Assembly: GCF_009363115.1 (NCBI RefSeq)
Contig: NZ_CP045298.1
Location: forward strand, 372,001 to 436,000
Origin: Paenibacillus brasilensis
GTDB lineage: Bacteria; Bacillota; Bacilli; Paenibacillales; Paenibacillaceae
Direction: 5' to 3'
Length of the DNA stretch: 64,000 nt
The translations under genes were made by a program, and so were the position numbers. Positions 53,919 through 63,800 of the stretch are shown one piece after another; positions within the stretch are counted from its first letter, which is position 1, and the number at the start of each line of letters is the position of its first letter. The notes beneath the pieces are model-generated. The model did no database searches. It had not been told where the DNA came from and was given only the letters and a program-made list of their open reading frames with translations.

Positions 53919-55262
53919 TTAATACCAGTTTCCCTTTCCCACTTCCTCTATTATGGCTTTCACGCCCTCATCAATCTGATCCGGCTGTGCACGTGAAATG
54001 CTAATGCGTAAAAACTTTTCTTGTTCCCTATAGCCTGCCAAATAAAAGCCTTTGCCAGATATAACCTGGACCTTTCTTGCGGAAAGGCGCTGCACCAAGC
54101 GCTCCATGTTCACGATTCGAGGCAGCTTAAACTGCATATAAACTCCTGATGTTACAGGTGAGACTTCTACAAGTCCGGCCTGATTATATCGTTCTACCGC
54201 CTGGTTGAGAATACGAATGCGCTCTGAATACAGATTGCATATCGTATGCTTATGGCGTTCATACATTCCGTTTTTAATATAAATATCCAGCGCAGCCTGA
54301 GATAACATGGAAGTATCGACGTATCGTTTATAGGCCTGGAACGTTTTCAATAGGGCTTCTGGCAAAACTGCAACCCCTAGACGCAAGCCAGGAAAAATGA
54401 TTTTTGAGAAGCTTTTCAAATAAATCACATGATCCGTCTGGTCATACGCATATATAGGATCAAAAAAATCATCAACTCCCAAATCAGCCATATAGTCATC
54501 TTCCACAATGTACACATCGTATTTGGCCGCCAGGGCAGCTATAGCCTTTCGCTTCTCCGTGTTGTATGAGCTTCCCAATGGGTTATGATATCTTGACATG
54601 GTATAAAAAAATTTGATGTTTCCGTTCTTAAATTGATTCTCCAATTCCTGCAAATTCATACCTGCTGCTGTTCGGGCAATAGTGCTGACAGGTATATTCT
54701 CTTCCTCCAAAAAACGCAAATAAATATCGTAGCTTGGCTGCTCAACCAAAACCTTTTCTTTGCCGTTGGGAAATGGCATCTTAGCGAGTATTTCCAGCGC
54801 TTGCTGAACACCAGAAGTTACGATAATCCGGTTCATTTTTGCAAACACCTGATTATCAGCCAAATGGGAAACCAATGTATGACGCAGTGTCTCCAGCCCT
54901 TGTGAATCCCCGTAAGTGAACAAATGATATTTGTAGGTATCTATAGCCTGGTTCAAACAATGCTGAAAATCCAAATACGGAAATACGTTTAAGTCCGGAG
55001 ATGCCGAAGTAAAATCAACGATGTCATCCATATGGCTATGGCGCACATCGCCAGAATTCTCCACTACATAATATCCGCTTTGCGGTATGGAATAGATGGC
55101 GTGTTTCTTCTCAAGTTCAGCATAGGCCCGCAAAATCGTGCTTTTGCTGCACCCGTATAGCTCCGAAGCGTCACGGACTGAAGGCAGCTTATGACCGGAT
55201 TTGTATTGACCCTCACGAATTTTAAGCTCTATATCCGATAAAATGAAAATATATTTTTTCAC
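53919..55262 (-). CDS. MocR-family regulator (GntR HTH + aminotransferase domain)
   Basis: 447 residues. I choose the GTG at 55262 because AGGAGG lies six bases upstream; ORFs extended to 55295 lack a site. The N-terminal GntR winged helix (KLPSVRDASELYGCSKSTILRAYAELE) is linked to a fold-type I PLP domain with VTSGVQQALEIL, YIVEDDYMADLG and the PLP lysine in YLKSFSKIIFPGLR. Such proteins sense PLP or amino-acid adducts. It has no metabolic neighbour, so its target is unclear. An inverted repeat about 100 bases upstream may be its own operator. Confidence 0.9.
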   Translation of the reverse strand: MKKYIFILSDIELKIREGQYKSGHKLPSVRDASELYGCSKSTILRAYAELEKKHAIYSIPQSGYYVVENSGDVRHSHMDDIVDFTSASPDLNVFPYLDFQHCLNQAIDTYKYHLFTYGDSQGLETLRHTLVSHLADNQVFAKMNRIIVTSGVQQALEILAKMPFPNGKEKVLVEQPSYDIYLRFLEEENIPVSTIARTAAGMNLQELENQFKNGNIKFFYTMSRYHNPLGSSYNTEKRKAIAALAAKYDVYIVEDDYMADLGVDDFFDPIYAYDQTDHVIYLKSFSKIIFPGLRLGVAVLPEALLKTFQAYKRYVDTSMLSQAALDIYIKNGMYERHKHTICNLYSERIRILNQAVERYNQAGLVEVSPVTSGVYMQFKLPRIVNMERLVQRLSARKVQVISGKGFYLAGYREQEKFLRISISRAQPDQIDEGVKAIIEEVGKGNWY

Positions 55263-55361
55263 AAACACCCTCCTATCGCATTTTTGGTTGTACATATCCT
55301 ATCTAGTTTTACACCTGATATTAACACGCTTGGTAGATGAACAGATACCCATAGTATAAAA

Positions 55362-55375
55362 CTGTACCGATACAG
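55362..55375. promoter_or_regulatory. Inverted repeat CTGTA-ccga-TACAG
   Basis: Five-base perfect arms with a four-base spacer, directly upstream of TATACT on the minus strand, about 100 bases before the mocR start. A partly repeated GATAC block lies next to it. Candidate autoregulatory site. Confidence 0.5.
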
Positions 55376-55432
55376 CTGCGATAATTTAAGATGGGATCAT
55401 TGGAACTAATTATTTGGGATGGAAAAAGAGAT

Positions 55433-55471
55433 AAAAAAGGCTGTTTCTTCTTGATGGAAGAAGCAGCCTTT
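55433..55471 (-). terminator. Terminator after the 55598 gene
   Basis: AAAGGCTGCTTCTTC pairs with GAAGAAACAGCCTTT around a TTGATG-type loop and is followed by TTTAT. Confidence 0.8.
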
Positions 55472-55597
55472 ATGGTGTGAACATATATAATTTTGTAGTA
55501 AAGCCGCTTGGCTGCACATATAAAACATGATCATTATGTGCGCTGACTATATGAACACAGTGGGGATGTGCACTATGGCGATAGGGCAATCGGTGGC

Positions 55598-56005
55598 TTA
55601 ATAGTAAGGCAGCAGGCCAATCGCAGTTAGCGCAGCCAGTGGCAGAATCAGACGATTAAAGCGGCGGCGCCCAAAAGGGAAGCCGTATCCGAATCCATAT
55701 CCAAAAGCAGGATAAGGTGGATAAAACGCATATCCCCAAAAAGCGCGAGAGCCGCCACAGCCGCAGTTGCTGGGTGGATAAGGGAGATTCACGTTCGCAT
55801 TCGCATTCACGTTCACGTTCGCGTTCTCCATCTCGCCCCCGGGAACGGCTAAATACAATTTTTCATCATCCACATGTTCTACGATCCCATCATACATGGT
55901 TCCGTCCTTCACCCATACGCATACATAACGATGCATATGCTTTTGACATAGTGTTTTAGCATCCGTTTGTTCCGGTGCTGTAACGGTTGGCATGCTATTT
56001 TCCAT
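55598..56005 (-). CDS. Small protein with Asn/Val/Ala repeat and Gly/Tyr/Phe-rich region
   Basis: 135 residues. The first half is like an Lsm-type beta domain (YVCVWVKDGTMYDGIVEHVDDEKLYLAV). A central repeat of Asn-Val/Asn-Ala dipeptides (about residues 63-74) is encoded by six-base units, then a Cys/Gly turn (NCGCGG) and a Gly/Tyr/Phe/Pro region ending in a hydrophobic tail (LILPLAALTAIGLLPYY). The composition suggests a surface, coat or spore-associated protein. I do not recognise the family. TAGGAGGAAAC precedes the ATG. Confidence 0.65.
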   Translation of the reverse strand: MENSMPTVTAPEQTDAKTLCQKHMHRYVCVWVKDGTMYDGIVEHVDDEKLYLAVPGGEMENANVNVNANANVNLPYPPSNCGCGGSRAFWGYAFYPPYPAFGYGFGYGFPFGRRRFNRLILPLAALTAIGLLPYY

Positions 56006-56095
56006 GGTTGTTTCCTCCTAGGCTCTTGCATGTATACCGTATGTTATTCAAAAACGGGCTATGTGCTACAGAAAATTGGGCGAATTTCGGATTGC

Positions 56096-56190
56096 AAAAA
56101 AAAGAAGCACCCCGGAGGCTCTTGGCAGAGCCCCTCTGAACGGACGTATACCGGGAAATACCTTCCTCAGCATACGTCCGCCGGGGTGCT
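56096..56190 (-). terminator. Branched (three-way) terminator after sbcC
   Basis: On the minus strand AGCACCCCGG pairs with CCGGGGTGCT; between them lie two further perfect stems, CGGACGTAT/ATACGTCCG and GGCTCT/AGAGCC. Eight T residues follow. It lies between sbcC and the 55598 gene. Confidence 0.7.
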
Positions 56191-56265
56191 GTATGATTAA
56201 CTTGTCGGCTTATCTGTATTATAACAACACTTTGAAACTGTATCTGTGATCTGTATCACGTTGCT

Positions 56266-59200
56266 TCAAAATGTTTCCATGACCACTCTGGAGCCGCCTC
56301 CGGCCTGCTCAGCAGGAAGAACGACCAGCTTGCGTGGAAGACGAGCCCTCAGCTCAGGGACATGGCTGATCACACCAACAGACAGTTGATCGTGATGCAG
56401 CTTTTCCAGTGAGGTGATCACCGTATCAAGCAACTCAGGGTCGAGCGTTCCAAAGCCTTCATCCAGAAAGAAAAATTGAAGCGGGTACTGGCCCCGCAAT
56501 TGAATTTGAGCCGATAGCGCAAGCGCGAGCGACAGGGAGGTCAGGAACGTTTCGCCGCCAGACAGAGTCGATACCGGACGCTTGACTCCACCGTTGGCAT
56601 CGTCACTAATGACAAAACCACCACTGGAATCTACCTCTAACGCGTAGCGCTGCTTGGTCAGAAAACGCAAACGTCGTGAAGCGGACTGACTTACCTGCAT
56701 GAGCTGCTCCTCAGCAATGTATTCAACAAAGGCATTGCCCCGAAAAACAGATTGGAGCTTGGACAGCTTTTCTGCCTCGCTTCGCAATTGGATACGATTG
56801 GACTCCAGCTCCACCCAGCGGACATGCCGGCGCTGCAAATCCTCCAAATCACGCTCAGCCTTGGCACGATTCTGAAGCGCCTCTTCGTCACGTGTACGGC
56901 AATCGCGGAGCTGCGCAGCAGCCATTTCCCACTCTTCCGCTGTGACCGTTGCACCATTCAGCTGCTCTTCCACATGTTTCAAGCGGGAGGACAGCTCTTG
57001 TTCCCGTTGTCGATGCAGGCTCACTTCACGTTCATAACGCGCGGCTTCATCCGGCCCCAGACAGCATTCCATGACCTCTGCTTCCGTCGCAAAAGATGAA
57101 TCTGCCAGACGACTTCCCCACCGGGACTCAGACGTCTGCCGTCTTTCTTCGGCCGAGTCAGAAGCCTGCCGGGCAATCAACGAAGCATGAACGGCCTGCT
57201 GCTTGCGTTCCTCCGCTTCAGTACGTCGACGTGCCGCGGCTTCAGCTTCGTTTTTAAGTCTCTGCAGGAATGAAGTCGCTTCTGCCAGCAAGGAGGCTGC
57301 CTGCCCTTCGCCAACCCATTTTCGCAGCTGTACCTGCTTCTCACGCAACGAATCGTCTTTGCTTTGGAGCCCGGTACGACGGGCAATAATGATTTTATCT
57401 TCCTCGATGATGCTCTGCTGTATCTGCTGAATGCGTGCAGCCTTTTCTTCGAGGAAGGTCACGCTCGTCTCCAGACGTGAGCGCAGCTCTTCCGCGCGCC
57501 GATCACGTTCCTGCATGGCGCGATAGCGCTCCGCGGCTTCGCCCGGAGCCACGTCCGGCAGCTGCGTCGCCCATTCGGCACGCAATCCTTCGCTGCGCTT
57601 AGCGCATGCCTCGCGCTTGCTCCGGGCCTGCGTCAGCGCTGCGGCAGCCGCCTCCTGCTCAGCAACTGCACGAATGTGCCGCTGCTGTCCGGCAGCGTCC
57701 GCCTCACGCAAGGCGTGCGCCTCCGCAGGCAGCGCATGTGCACGGGCGGCTAGCTCAGCCGCTGCCCGTTCCAGCGCCGTGCAGCGCTCCGCCCAAGCGG
57801 CGGCACCGCGCGGCTCGGCTGGCGCTGCTGGGGATGCGTTAGGCTCGCTCGTGGCAGCAGCCCCACTGTCTGCGACGACGGGCTGCGTCAGCAGGCTGCG
57901 CTGCTCGTGGAGCTGTTGGCGCAGTGTGAGGCGCAGCTCCTGTAAGCCGAGCCGCAGGCGATGCAGCTCGTCCGGTGCAGCCGCATCCGCGTCATGGACA
58001 GCCGCGGCGGCAGGGGCAGGATGGTGCAGCGAGCCGCATACCGCGCACGGCTCGCCCTCGCGCAGCTCAGAAGCTAAACGCTGTGCGAGACGGCCCAATT
58101 CTTCGGCGCGGAGCTTGTGGCGCAGTTGCTCCTCCTCGGCTGCCAGTGCTGACACGTCGGCCGTGATTTCCGTTTCCAGCGTCACTAGCGCCTCGATACT
58201 TGCAGCCGCCTGTGCAGCAAGGGCAGAACGCCGCGCCTCCGTCTCCTGTGTCTCCTGCTCCGTCAGCTTCAGGTGTTCGTCAGCTTGCGCAAGCCGTTTC
58301 TCCTGAAGGGCGTACTCCTGTTCAGCTTCACTCAATTGCTCATTCACTGTCTCCAGCTGTTGCAGCCGTTGCACGGCCTCTTGCAGTATGCGCCGCTCAT
58401 CTGCCCGCACTTCATTTTGCTTTAACTCCTGTTGAAGCTCCTGCTGGCGCTTCAAGCCTCGTGCCTGCAGCTCTTGCTCCTTGGCGAGTCCTTCGCCATA
58501 TGAAGCAAGGGTTTGCTCACTTTGTACCAGCTCTGCCGCCAGACGTTCTCGTTCGGTGCGCAATACTTCCGTATCACGCTCCAGTTGAAGTGCCTGCTCC
58601 AGCTGATCAATCCGAAGCAGCAGCTTTGGCTCCTCCACGCTCAGTACTTGCCGGGCCTGTTCGTCGGCTTGTGCAGACACAAGCGCAGCCTCCTGGGCTG
58701 ATGCAGCCTGAACCGCAGCTTCTTCGGCAGCCTTTTGACGTTGATCCGCTTCAGCAACGGCTTCCTTCCAATCCGTCAGCACTGGCAGCAATGCCTCGGC
58801 TGCCGATGCTTGACGCAGCTTGTGCTCCAGCAAAGCAATAGCTGGCTCCAGGGCAGCCAGCTGGTCCAGCTCCTTCGCCCGGCGGCTGCGCTCCATGACC
58901 AGCTCGCGGATTTTGTTCAGCGCTTCCGCCTCGCTAGCAACACGCTCCAACTCACGGCGTGAAGTCTCTGCATGGGCAATCGCTGCTTTGAGGCGCAGCT
59001 CCACCTGTTCAAGCGCTTCAGCACTCGCGTCTCCCAGACCTTGCTGCTCCGCCTCCAGCTCTTTCAGTGCCATGTCATTGTCCTTCACACGACGGCTGAG
59101 CTTTTGTGCGAGTTGATCGCCGTATTTTTCCAGATGGAACAAACGCTGCAGCATCTGCCTGCGTTCACTGCCCTTTAAGGACAAAAATTCCGCAAACTTT

Positions 59201-59661
59201 CCCTGCGGCAATACGACAGCACGTGTAAAATCGTCCATTTTCAGGCCGATATACTCCTCCACACAGCGCGTCACATCCTGCACCTTGTCAGCAAGCACTT
59301 CCTCGCCGTCGTCCGTGCATGCAATAAAACGACTTAGCGTATTATTCACCGATACACACCCGGCGCGTTTGAAACGTCGTTCTACACGGTAACGGCGAGG
59401 CCCTTGGGCTGACATTAATTCGAACGTAAATGCAACAGACAACGTATCTTCAGCATGATTCATAATGCCTTGAGTACCATTCACCGCTCGCTCCACTTTA
59501 CCGTACATAGCCAGCGTAATGGCGTCAAGCAACGTTGATTTACCACTGCCCGTCGGGCCAAAAATCCCAAACAATCCGGTTTCAGTCAGCTCGTCAAAAC
59601 GAATTTCCTGCGACTCCCGATAGCTTTGCAGCCCCGCCAATTTCAGAAGAATCGGCTTCAT
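56266..59661 (-). CDS. sbcC: Exonuclease subunit SbcC
   Basis: Rad50-type ATPase of the SbcCD nuclease, which opens hairpins and processes DNA ends. 1131 residues. N-terminal Walker A GPTGSGKSTLLDAI, a coiled coil of about 750 residues with the zinc hook CAVCGSLHHPAP near residue 540, and C-terminal signature LSGGETFLTSLSLALALS with Walker B FFLDEGFGTLD. The hook-proximal coil (about 57600-58100) is unusually GC-rich and Ala-rich. It overlaps sbcD by four bases (ATGA). Confidence 0.96.
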   Translation of the reverse strand: MKPILLKLAGLQSYRESQEIRFDELTETGLFGIFGPTGSGKSTLLDAITLAMYGKVERAVNGTQGIMNHAEDTLSVAFTFELMSAQGPRRYRVERRFKRAGCVSVNNTLSRFIACTDDGEEVLADKVQDVTRCVEEYIGLKMDDFTRAVVLPQGKFAEFLSLKGSERRQMLQRLFHLEKYGDQLAQKLSRRVKDNDMALKELEAEQQGLGDASAEALEQVELRLKAAIAHAETSRRELERVASEAEALNKIRELVMERSRRAKELDQLAALEPAIALLEHKLRQASAAEALLPVLTDWKEAVAEADQRQKAAEEAAVQAASAQEAALVSAQADEQARQVLSVEEPKLLLRIDQLEQALQLERDTEVLRTERERLAAELVQSEQTLASYGEGLAKEQELQARGLKRQQELQQELKQNEVRADERRILQEAVQRLQQLETVNEQLSEAEQEYALQEKRLAQADEHLKLTEQETQETEARRSALAAQAAASIEALVTLETEITADVSALAAEEEQLRHKLRAEELGRLAQRLASELREGEPCAVCGSLHHPAPAAAAVHDADAAAPDELHRLRLGLQELRLTLRQQLHEQRSLLTQPVVADSGAAATSEPNASPAAPAEPRGAAAWAERCTALERAAAELAARAHALPAEAHALREADAAGQQRHIRAVAEQEAAAAALTQARSKREACAKRSEGLRAEWATQLPDVAPGEAAERYRAMQERDRRAEELRSRLETSVTFLEEKAARIQQIQQSIIEEDKIIIARRTGLQSKDDSLREKQVQLRKWVGEGQAASLLAEATSFLQRLKNEAEAAARRRTEAEERKQQAVHASLIARQASDSAEERRQTSESRWGSRLADSSFATEAEVMECCLGPDEAARYEREVSLHRQREQELSSRLKHVEEQLNGATVTAEEWEMAAAQLRDCRTRDEEALQNRAKAERDLEDLQRRHVRWVELESNRIQLRSEAEKLSKLQSVFRGNAFVEYIAEEQLMQVSQSASRRLRFLTKQRYALEVDSSGGFVISDDANGGVKRPVSTLSGGETFLTSLSLALALSAQIQLRGQYPLQFFFLDEGFGTLDPELLDTVITSLEKLHHDQLSVGVISHVPELRARLPRKLVVLPAEQAGGGSRVVMETF

Positions 59662-60842
59662 GCATCATCCTCCTCAGCGTGGTCCCTTGCATTATCCTGT
59701 TCCACCAGTTCCAGAAATAGCTGAACTAATCCGTCATCCGGCTGTGCTCCGCCTGTCTGCCGCTGATAGAAGGCCCGGAACAGCTCATGAACCGGCAGCT
59801 CTGATCGTTGATGCTCCAGTTGAGCCGCAGCCATTTCCGGATACATTGGACGAATGTGAATAATCCCTTCACGGCTTTTGCGCAGCCGCTGAATATCCCC
59901 CATCGACATTGCTTCGTCCAGCGTAATCTCCAGATCAATAAAGGCATCCGTATCCAGCCCTTCGTCCAACCAGCGGTATACTTCTTCCAGGCCTCCCCGT
60001 GCGCGCCACCTCACTAATGGACGTCCACTGGTAATATACAGCTCCTCGACCTGTGCAGGCTTGCCAGCAACCACGTCAATCAACGTAACCGATTTGGCCT
60101 GTCCTGCCTCGGAAAAGCTATATGCCAGCGGAGAGCCGCTATAACGCATCAGTCCGTCTCCCTTCACATATTGGGGACGATGCAGATGACCCAGAGCTGT
60201 ATATTGCGCCCCGATGCTCAGCGCTGACGGATCGACTGTATAAGCTCCCCCGACCTGAATCGGACGTTCCGAGTCTGATTCCAGCCCGCCGAGCACATAA
60301 ATATGGCTCATCGACAAATTGACAGTGTCAGGCCGAAACGCTGTACCCAGCTGTGCCATCAATAAACCCACACGGCGACTATATGCCTCGCGCAATACCG
60401 TTTCATCTCCGTCCTCCGACAACAGCTCGTTCAGACGGGACTCGGAGGGATACGGCAGGGCTGCGATGCATGCCATTTCACCCGTTCGCGGTGTATGAAC
60501 CTGCACCGCCTTTCCGCTCGGTAGTCCCAGCAGTGTAATTCCGCGCCCGCTTACCAGCGGCGTGACCGAGGATACCCTTTCCGGCTGGTCATGATTGCCC
60601 GCAATAACGACCAGGGGCCTTCCTCCAGCCGTAAGGCGGGCAGATGCTTCATAAAACAACTGCTCGGCTGCCGCCGAAGGATTAACCGAATCGTACACAT
60701 CTCCAGCCATCATAATTAAATCTGCCTGCTGATCGTCAGCCATTTTCGCCAATTCTTCCAAAAACGCTTCCTGCTCCTTCAAACGGCTGCGTCCTTCCAA
60801 AGTGCGACCCAAATGCCAATCACCTGTATGCAAAATCCGCAT
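59658..60842 (-). CDS. sbcD: Exonuclease subunit SbcD
   Basis: Mre11-type Mn2+ nuclease partner of SbcC. 394 residues with the phosphoesterase motifs GDWHLGR, AGDVYDSVNP, IAGNHDQPERV and ALGHLHRPQ. GGGAGGAGG lies before the ATG. It lies 27 bases after addA and translation-couples to sbcC, forming an end-processing operon. Confidence 0.96.
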   Translation of the reverse strand: MRILHTGDWHLGRTLEGRSRLKEQEAFLEELAKMADDQQADLIMMAGDVYDSVNPSAAAEQLFYEASARLTAGGRPLVVIAGNHDQPERVSSVTPLVSGRGITLLGLPSGKAVQVHTPRTGEMACIAALPYPSESRLNELLSEDGDETVLREAYSRRVGLLMAQLGTAFRPDTVNLSMSHIYVLGGLESDSERPIQVGGAYTVDPSALSIGAQYTALGHLHRPQYVKGDGLMRYSGSPLAYSFSEAGQAKSVTLIDVVAGKPAQVEELYITSGRPLVRWRARGGLEEVYRWLDEGLDTDAFIDLEITLDEAMSMGDIQRLRKSREGIIHIRPMYPEMAAAQLEHQRSELPVHELFRAFYQRQTGGAQPDDGLVQLFLELVEQDNARDHAEEDDA

Positions 60843-60869
60843 GCTCTTCCTCCTCCCTCTAGTACATAA

Positions 60870-63800
60870 CTACAGCCGCACACTCTCTCCAGCCTCAAAA
60901 AAATACAACCATTTCTCAGCAACCTTTTTTCCTGTAATCTCTTCGATCACGTGGGCATAAAGCTCCAATTGAAAACGATACTGCTCCGTTAAATGAGATA
61001 GCGTACGGTACTCCGATACCCGATCTGTTTTATAATCTACCAGCACAAGTCCTTCCGAAGTTTCAAACAGGCAGTCAATAATCCCGTTCATCAGCACTTT
61101 ATCGTCCTGACCGCCTTCCGAACCTGCTTTCTGTGTTTCCTGTGCTGGCAACATGGATGGCAAACTGTGATTCCAGTAATCGGCTGCCCACATCGTATAA
61201 GTAAACGGAAGCTCACGTTGAACATGGGATGCCTCCAGCATTCTGCCACCCAGCTCACTGGTGAAAAAGCGCAATATTTTGTCCGTATCCAGCACCTTCG
61301 CATGTATCTCCAGCAATATGCGTTGATTCAGCAAACGGGCCTTGGTTTCCTCAATAACTTCGACGCTCATCACCCCATCCAGCGGCAAATGCAGCATCAG
61401 CGTATGATACACCGTTCCACGTTCCGTTGGAGTCAGACGTTGATTTCCCATAAACCTGGGTCTGCGCAGATGTAATGCATTGCCGCCTGTGTGAGAATCT
61501 TTTTGATCCTCCGGTAACTCTGCTAGTTGGGAGGCAGATAGATTCAGCCAATCTTCCGCTCCAGTCTCCTGCATTTCCAGCCATCTTTTCATCTCGGTAA
61601 CCGACGTATTGGCTGCCGTCTTGCCTGCCCGTTCATACGGATAGGTCCAGGAAAGAGCTGCGGCCATATCCGTTTCACTCTTTGCGTTCACGTCAATCGG
61701 CTGTGCATTTCTCAGCGCTTCCGTTTTCTTGTGGCGCTCCTCGCCTGATATCTCTTCCTCATGGGTCAAGCTCACACCGGAGCCTGAAAGAGTTTCCGAA
61801 GCCACAATTTTAAAAAGCCAGTCTGCCCCTGGCATGTGCTCCAATCTGTGAAAATATCCAGCTTGAACGCCCGCCGCTTCCCGCAATGCAGCAGCAGAAG
61901 GATGGCGAATCAAAGCGGGACCTACCCAGTCCAGGTAACTGCGGCCTGCCGCCAGCATATAGTCTGGCAGGACGGTTTCGGTATGCTCTTTGGCACGTGC
62001 CCAGCCTGCTGCGTGTGAAGCGAGGTCCTTCACCGTTCCGGTCATGATAAGCTTTTCGCGTGGACGTGTAAGCGCCACGTATAACACCCGCATTTCTTCA
62101 GCCAATAACTCCAGCTGGGAGCGTCGACGAATCGCCAAATTAGGCAGCGTCGGGTAGCTGACCCGATTTTGCTCCTCCACATATTTGGGACCAAACCCCA
62201 ACTCCTTGTGCATGAGAAACGGCGCGTTCAGATCCTGCTGATTGAACATTTTAGCCGTCCCGGCAATGAACACAACAGGGAATTCAAGTCCTTTACTTTT
62301 ATGAATGGTCATAATACGAACGGCCTGATCGGGCTCTGTACCACCACTGCTGGAACCCAAATCACCACCTCGCTCCCGTAAACGGGAAATGAAGGTCAGA
62401 AATCGGAACAATCCACGGTTAGACGTTGAAGTCTCATATTGTCTGGCCCGGTCATACAGCGCCCGCAAGTTGCTTTGACGTTGTGAGCCGCCAGGCAGAC
62501 CGCCTACCCAATCCAGATATCCCGTTTCCTCCAGCAAATTCCAAATCAGCTCACTTAAGCTGCCTTGTCTGGCTTCCTTCCGCCACGCTTCCAATTTATG
62601 CAAAAATGAACGCAGTCGGGTAGACAACGTATTCCCGTTATTTCTGTCACTAAATTCAAATGAAGAGAGCGAGTCCTCGGTGAAAAGGTCCGGCTCCATG
62701 ATGTCAGCGGAGCTTTCATTTTCTCTCTCCTCAAGTGGGGCGGCCTCTGCTGCCGTCAGCAAAGCACCATAAAACAGTCCGTCAGGCTTCTGTAATCGAA
62801 TTTGAGCCAGCTCGTCCTCGGTCAAGCCCACAATTGGCGAACGAAGCACAGATGCAAGCGGGATATCCTGCTGCGGATTATCAATAATATGCAGTAAGGA
62901 CAACATCACCTCAACTTCTGTTGCCTTGAAAAAGCCTGTCGTCTGCTCCCCGGAAGCCGGAATGCCCTCAAGCCGCAGTTCCTCCACAATTAAAGGAGCC
63001 CATACGCTGGCTGAGCGAAGCAAAATGACGATATCACCGTAGACTGCCGGGCGCATCGCTTTTAAACCTCTGTCGTAAATTAACAGTGGTTGTCCCGTAT
63101 CTCCGGTCAGTTCCTTAATCCGTTGCGCGATCGCACGCGCTTCTAACTGCGCCGTTTCCAGCTCAGCAAGCTCGGCCAATTCGTTTTCCTGTACAGCAGA
63201 CTCATCACTTGCTTCAGCTTCTTCCAATGCATCCGAAAGACCTTTCCCGCCTTTATCAACTAACAGTAACTCAGGTGCGTAGGCAGATGCAGCAACTTTC
63301 TCCGTCTGCTCGGGATAGGATGCGCCGTGTACCAGCCACGCCCGTTCGTCATATTCAATTTCAGCCACATCAACGCTCATAATCTGACGGAACACCAAAT
63401 TGACCGCATGGACAACTTCCTCCCGACTGCGGAAATTACGCGCCAAATCAATCAAAAGGCCATCTTCCTGCTCCTGCCTGCCATACCGTTGATATTTATT
63501 CAAAAACAGACCCGGCTCTGCCAGCCGAAACCGGTATATACTCTGCTTCACGTCTCCTACCATAAAACGGTTACCCGGTTCCTCGCGAGATACCAGCCTG
63601 ACGATATCTTCCTGTACAGTGTTCGTATCCTGATATTCATCCAGCAATACTTCATCGAATTGCGCCTTGTATTCAAGCGCAGCGTCCGAAGGCAGCAAGC
63701 TATCCGGAGTAGAATCAGGATGACGCAATATTTTAAGACAATAATGCTCCAAATCCCCGAAATCCACCAGCCCTTTAGACTGCTTGTGCTGTTGAAATCG

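Noticed and set aside
57617-58841. Ala/Ser/Cys-rich plus-strand ORFs opposite sbcC
   Set aside because: Produced by the GC-rich, Ala-coding central coil of sbcC; no independent signals.
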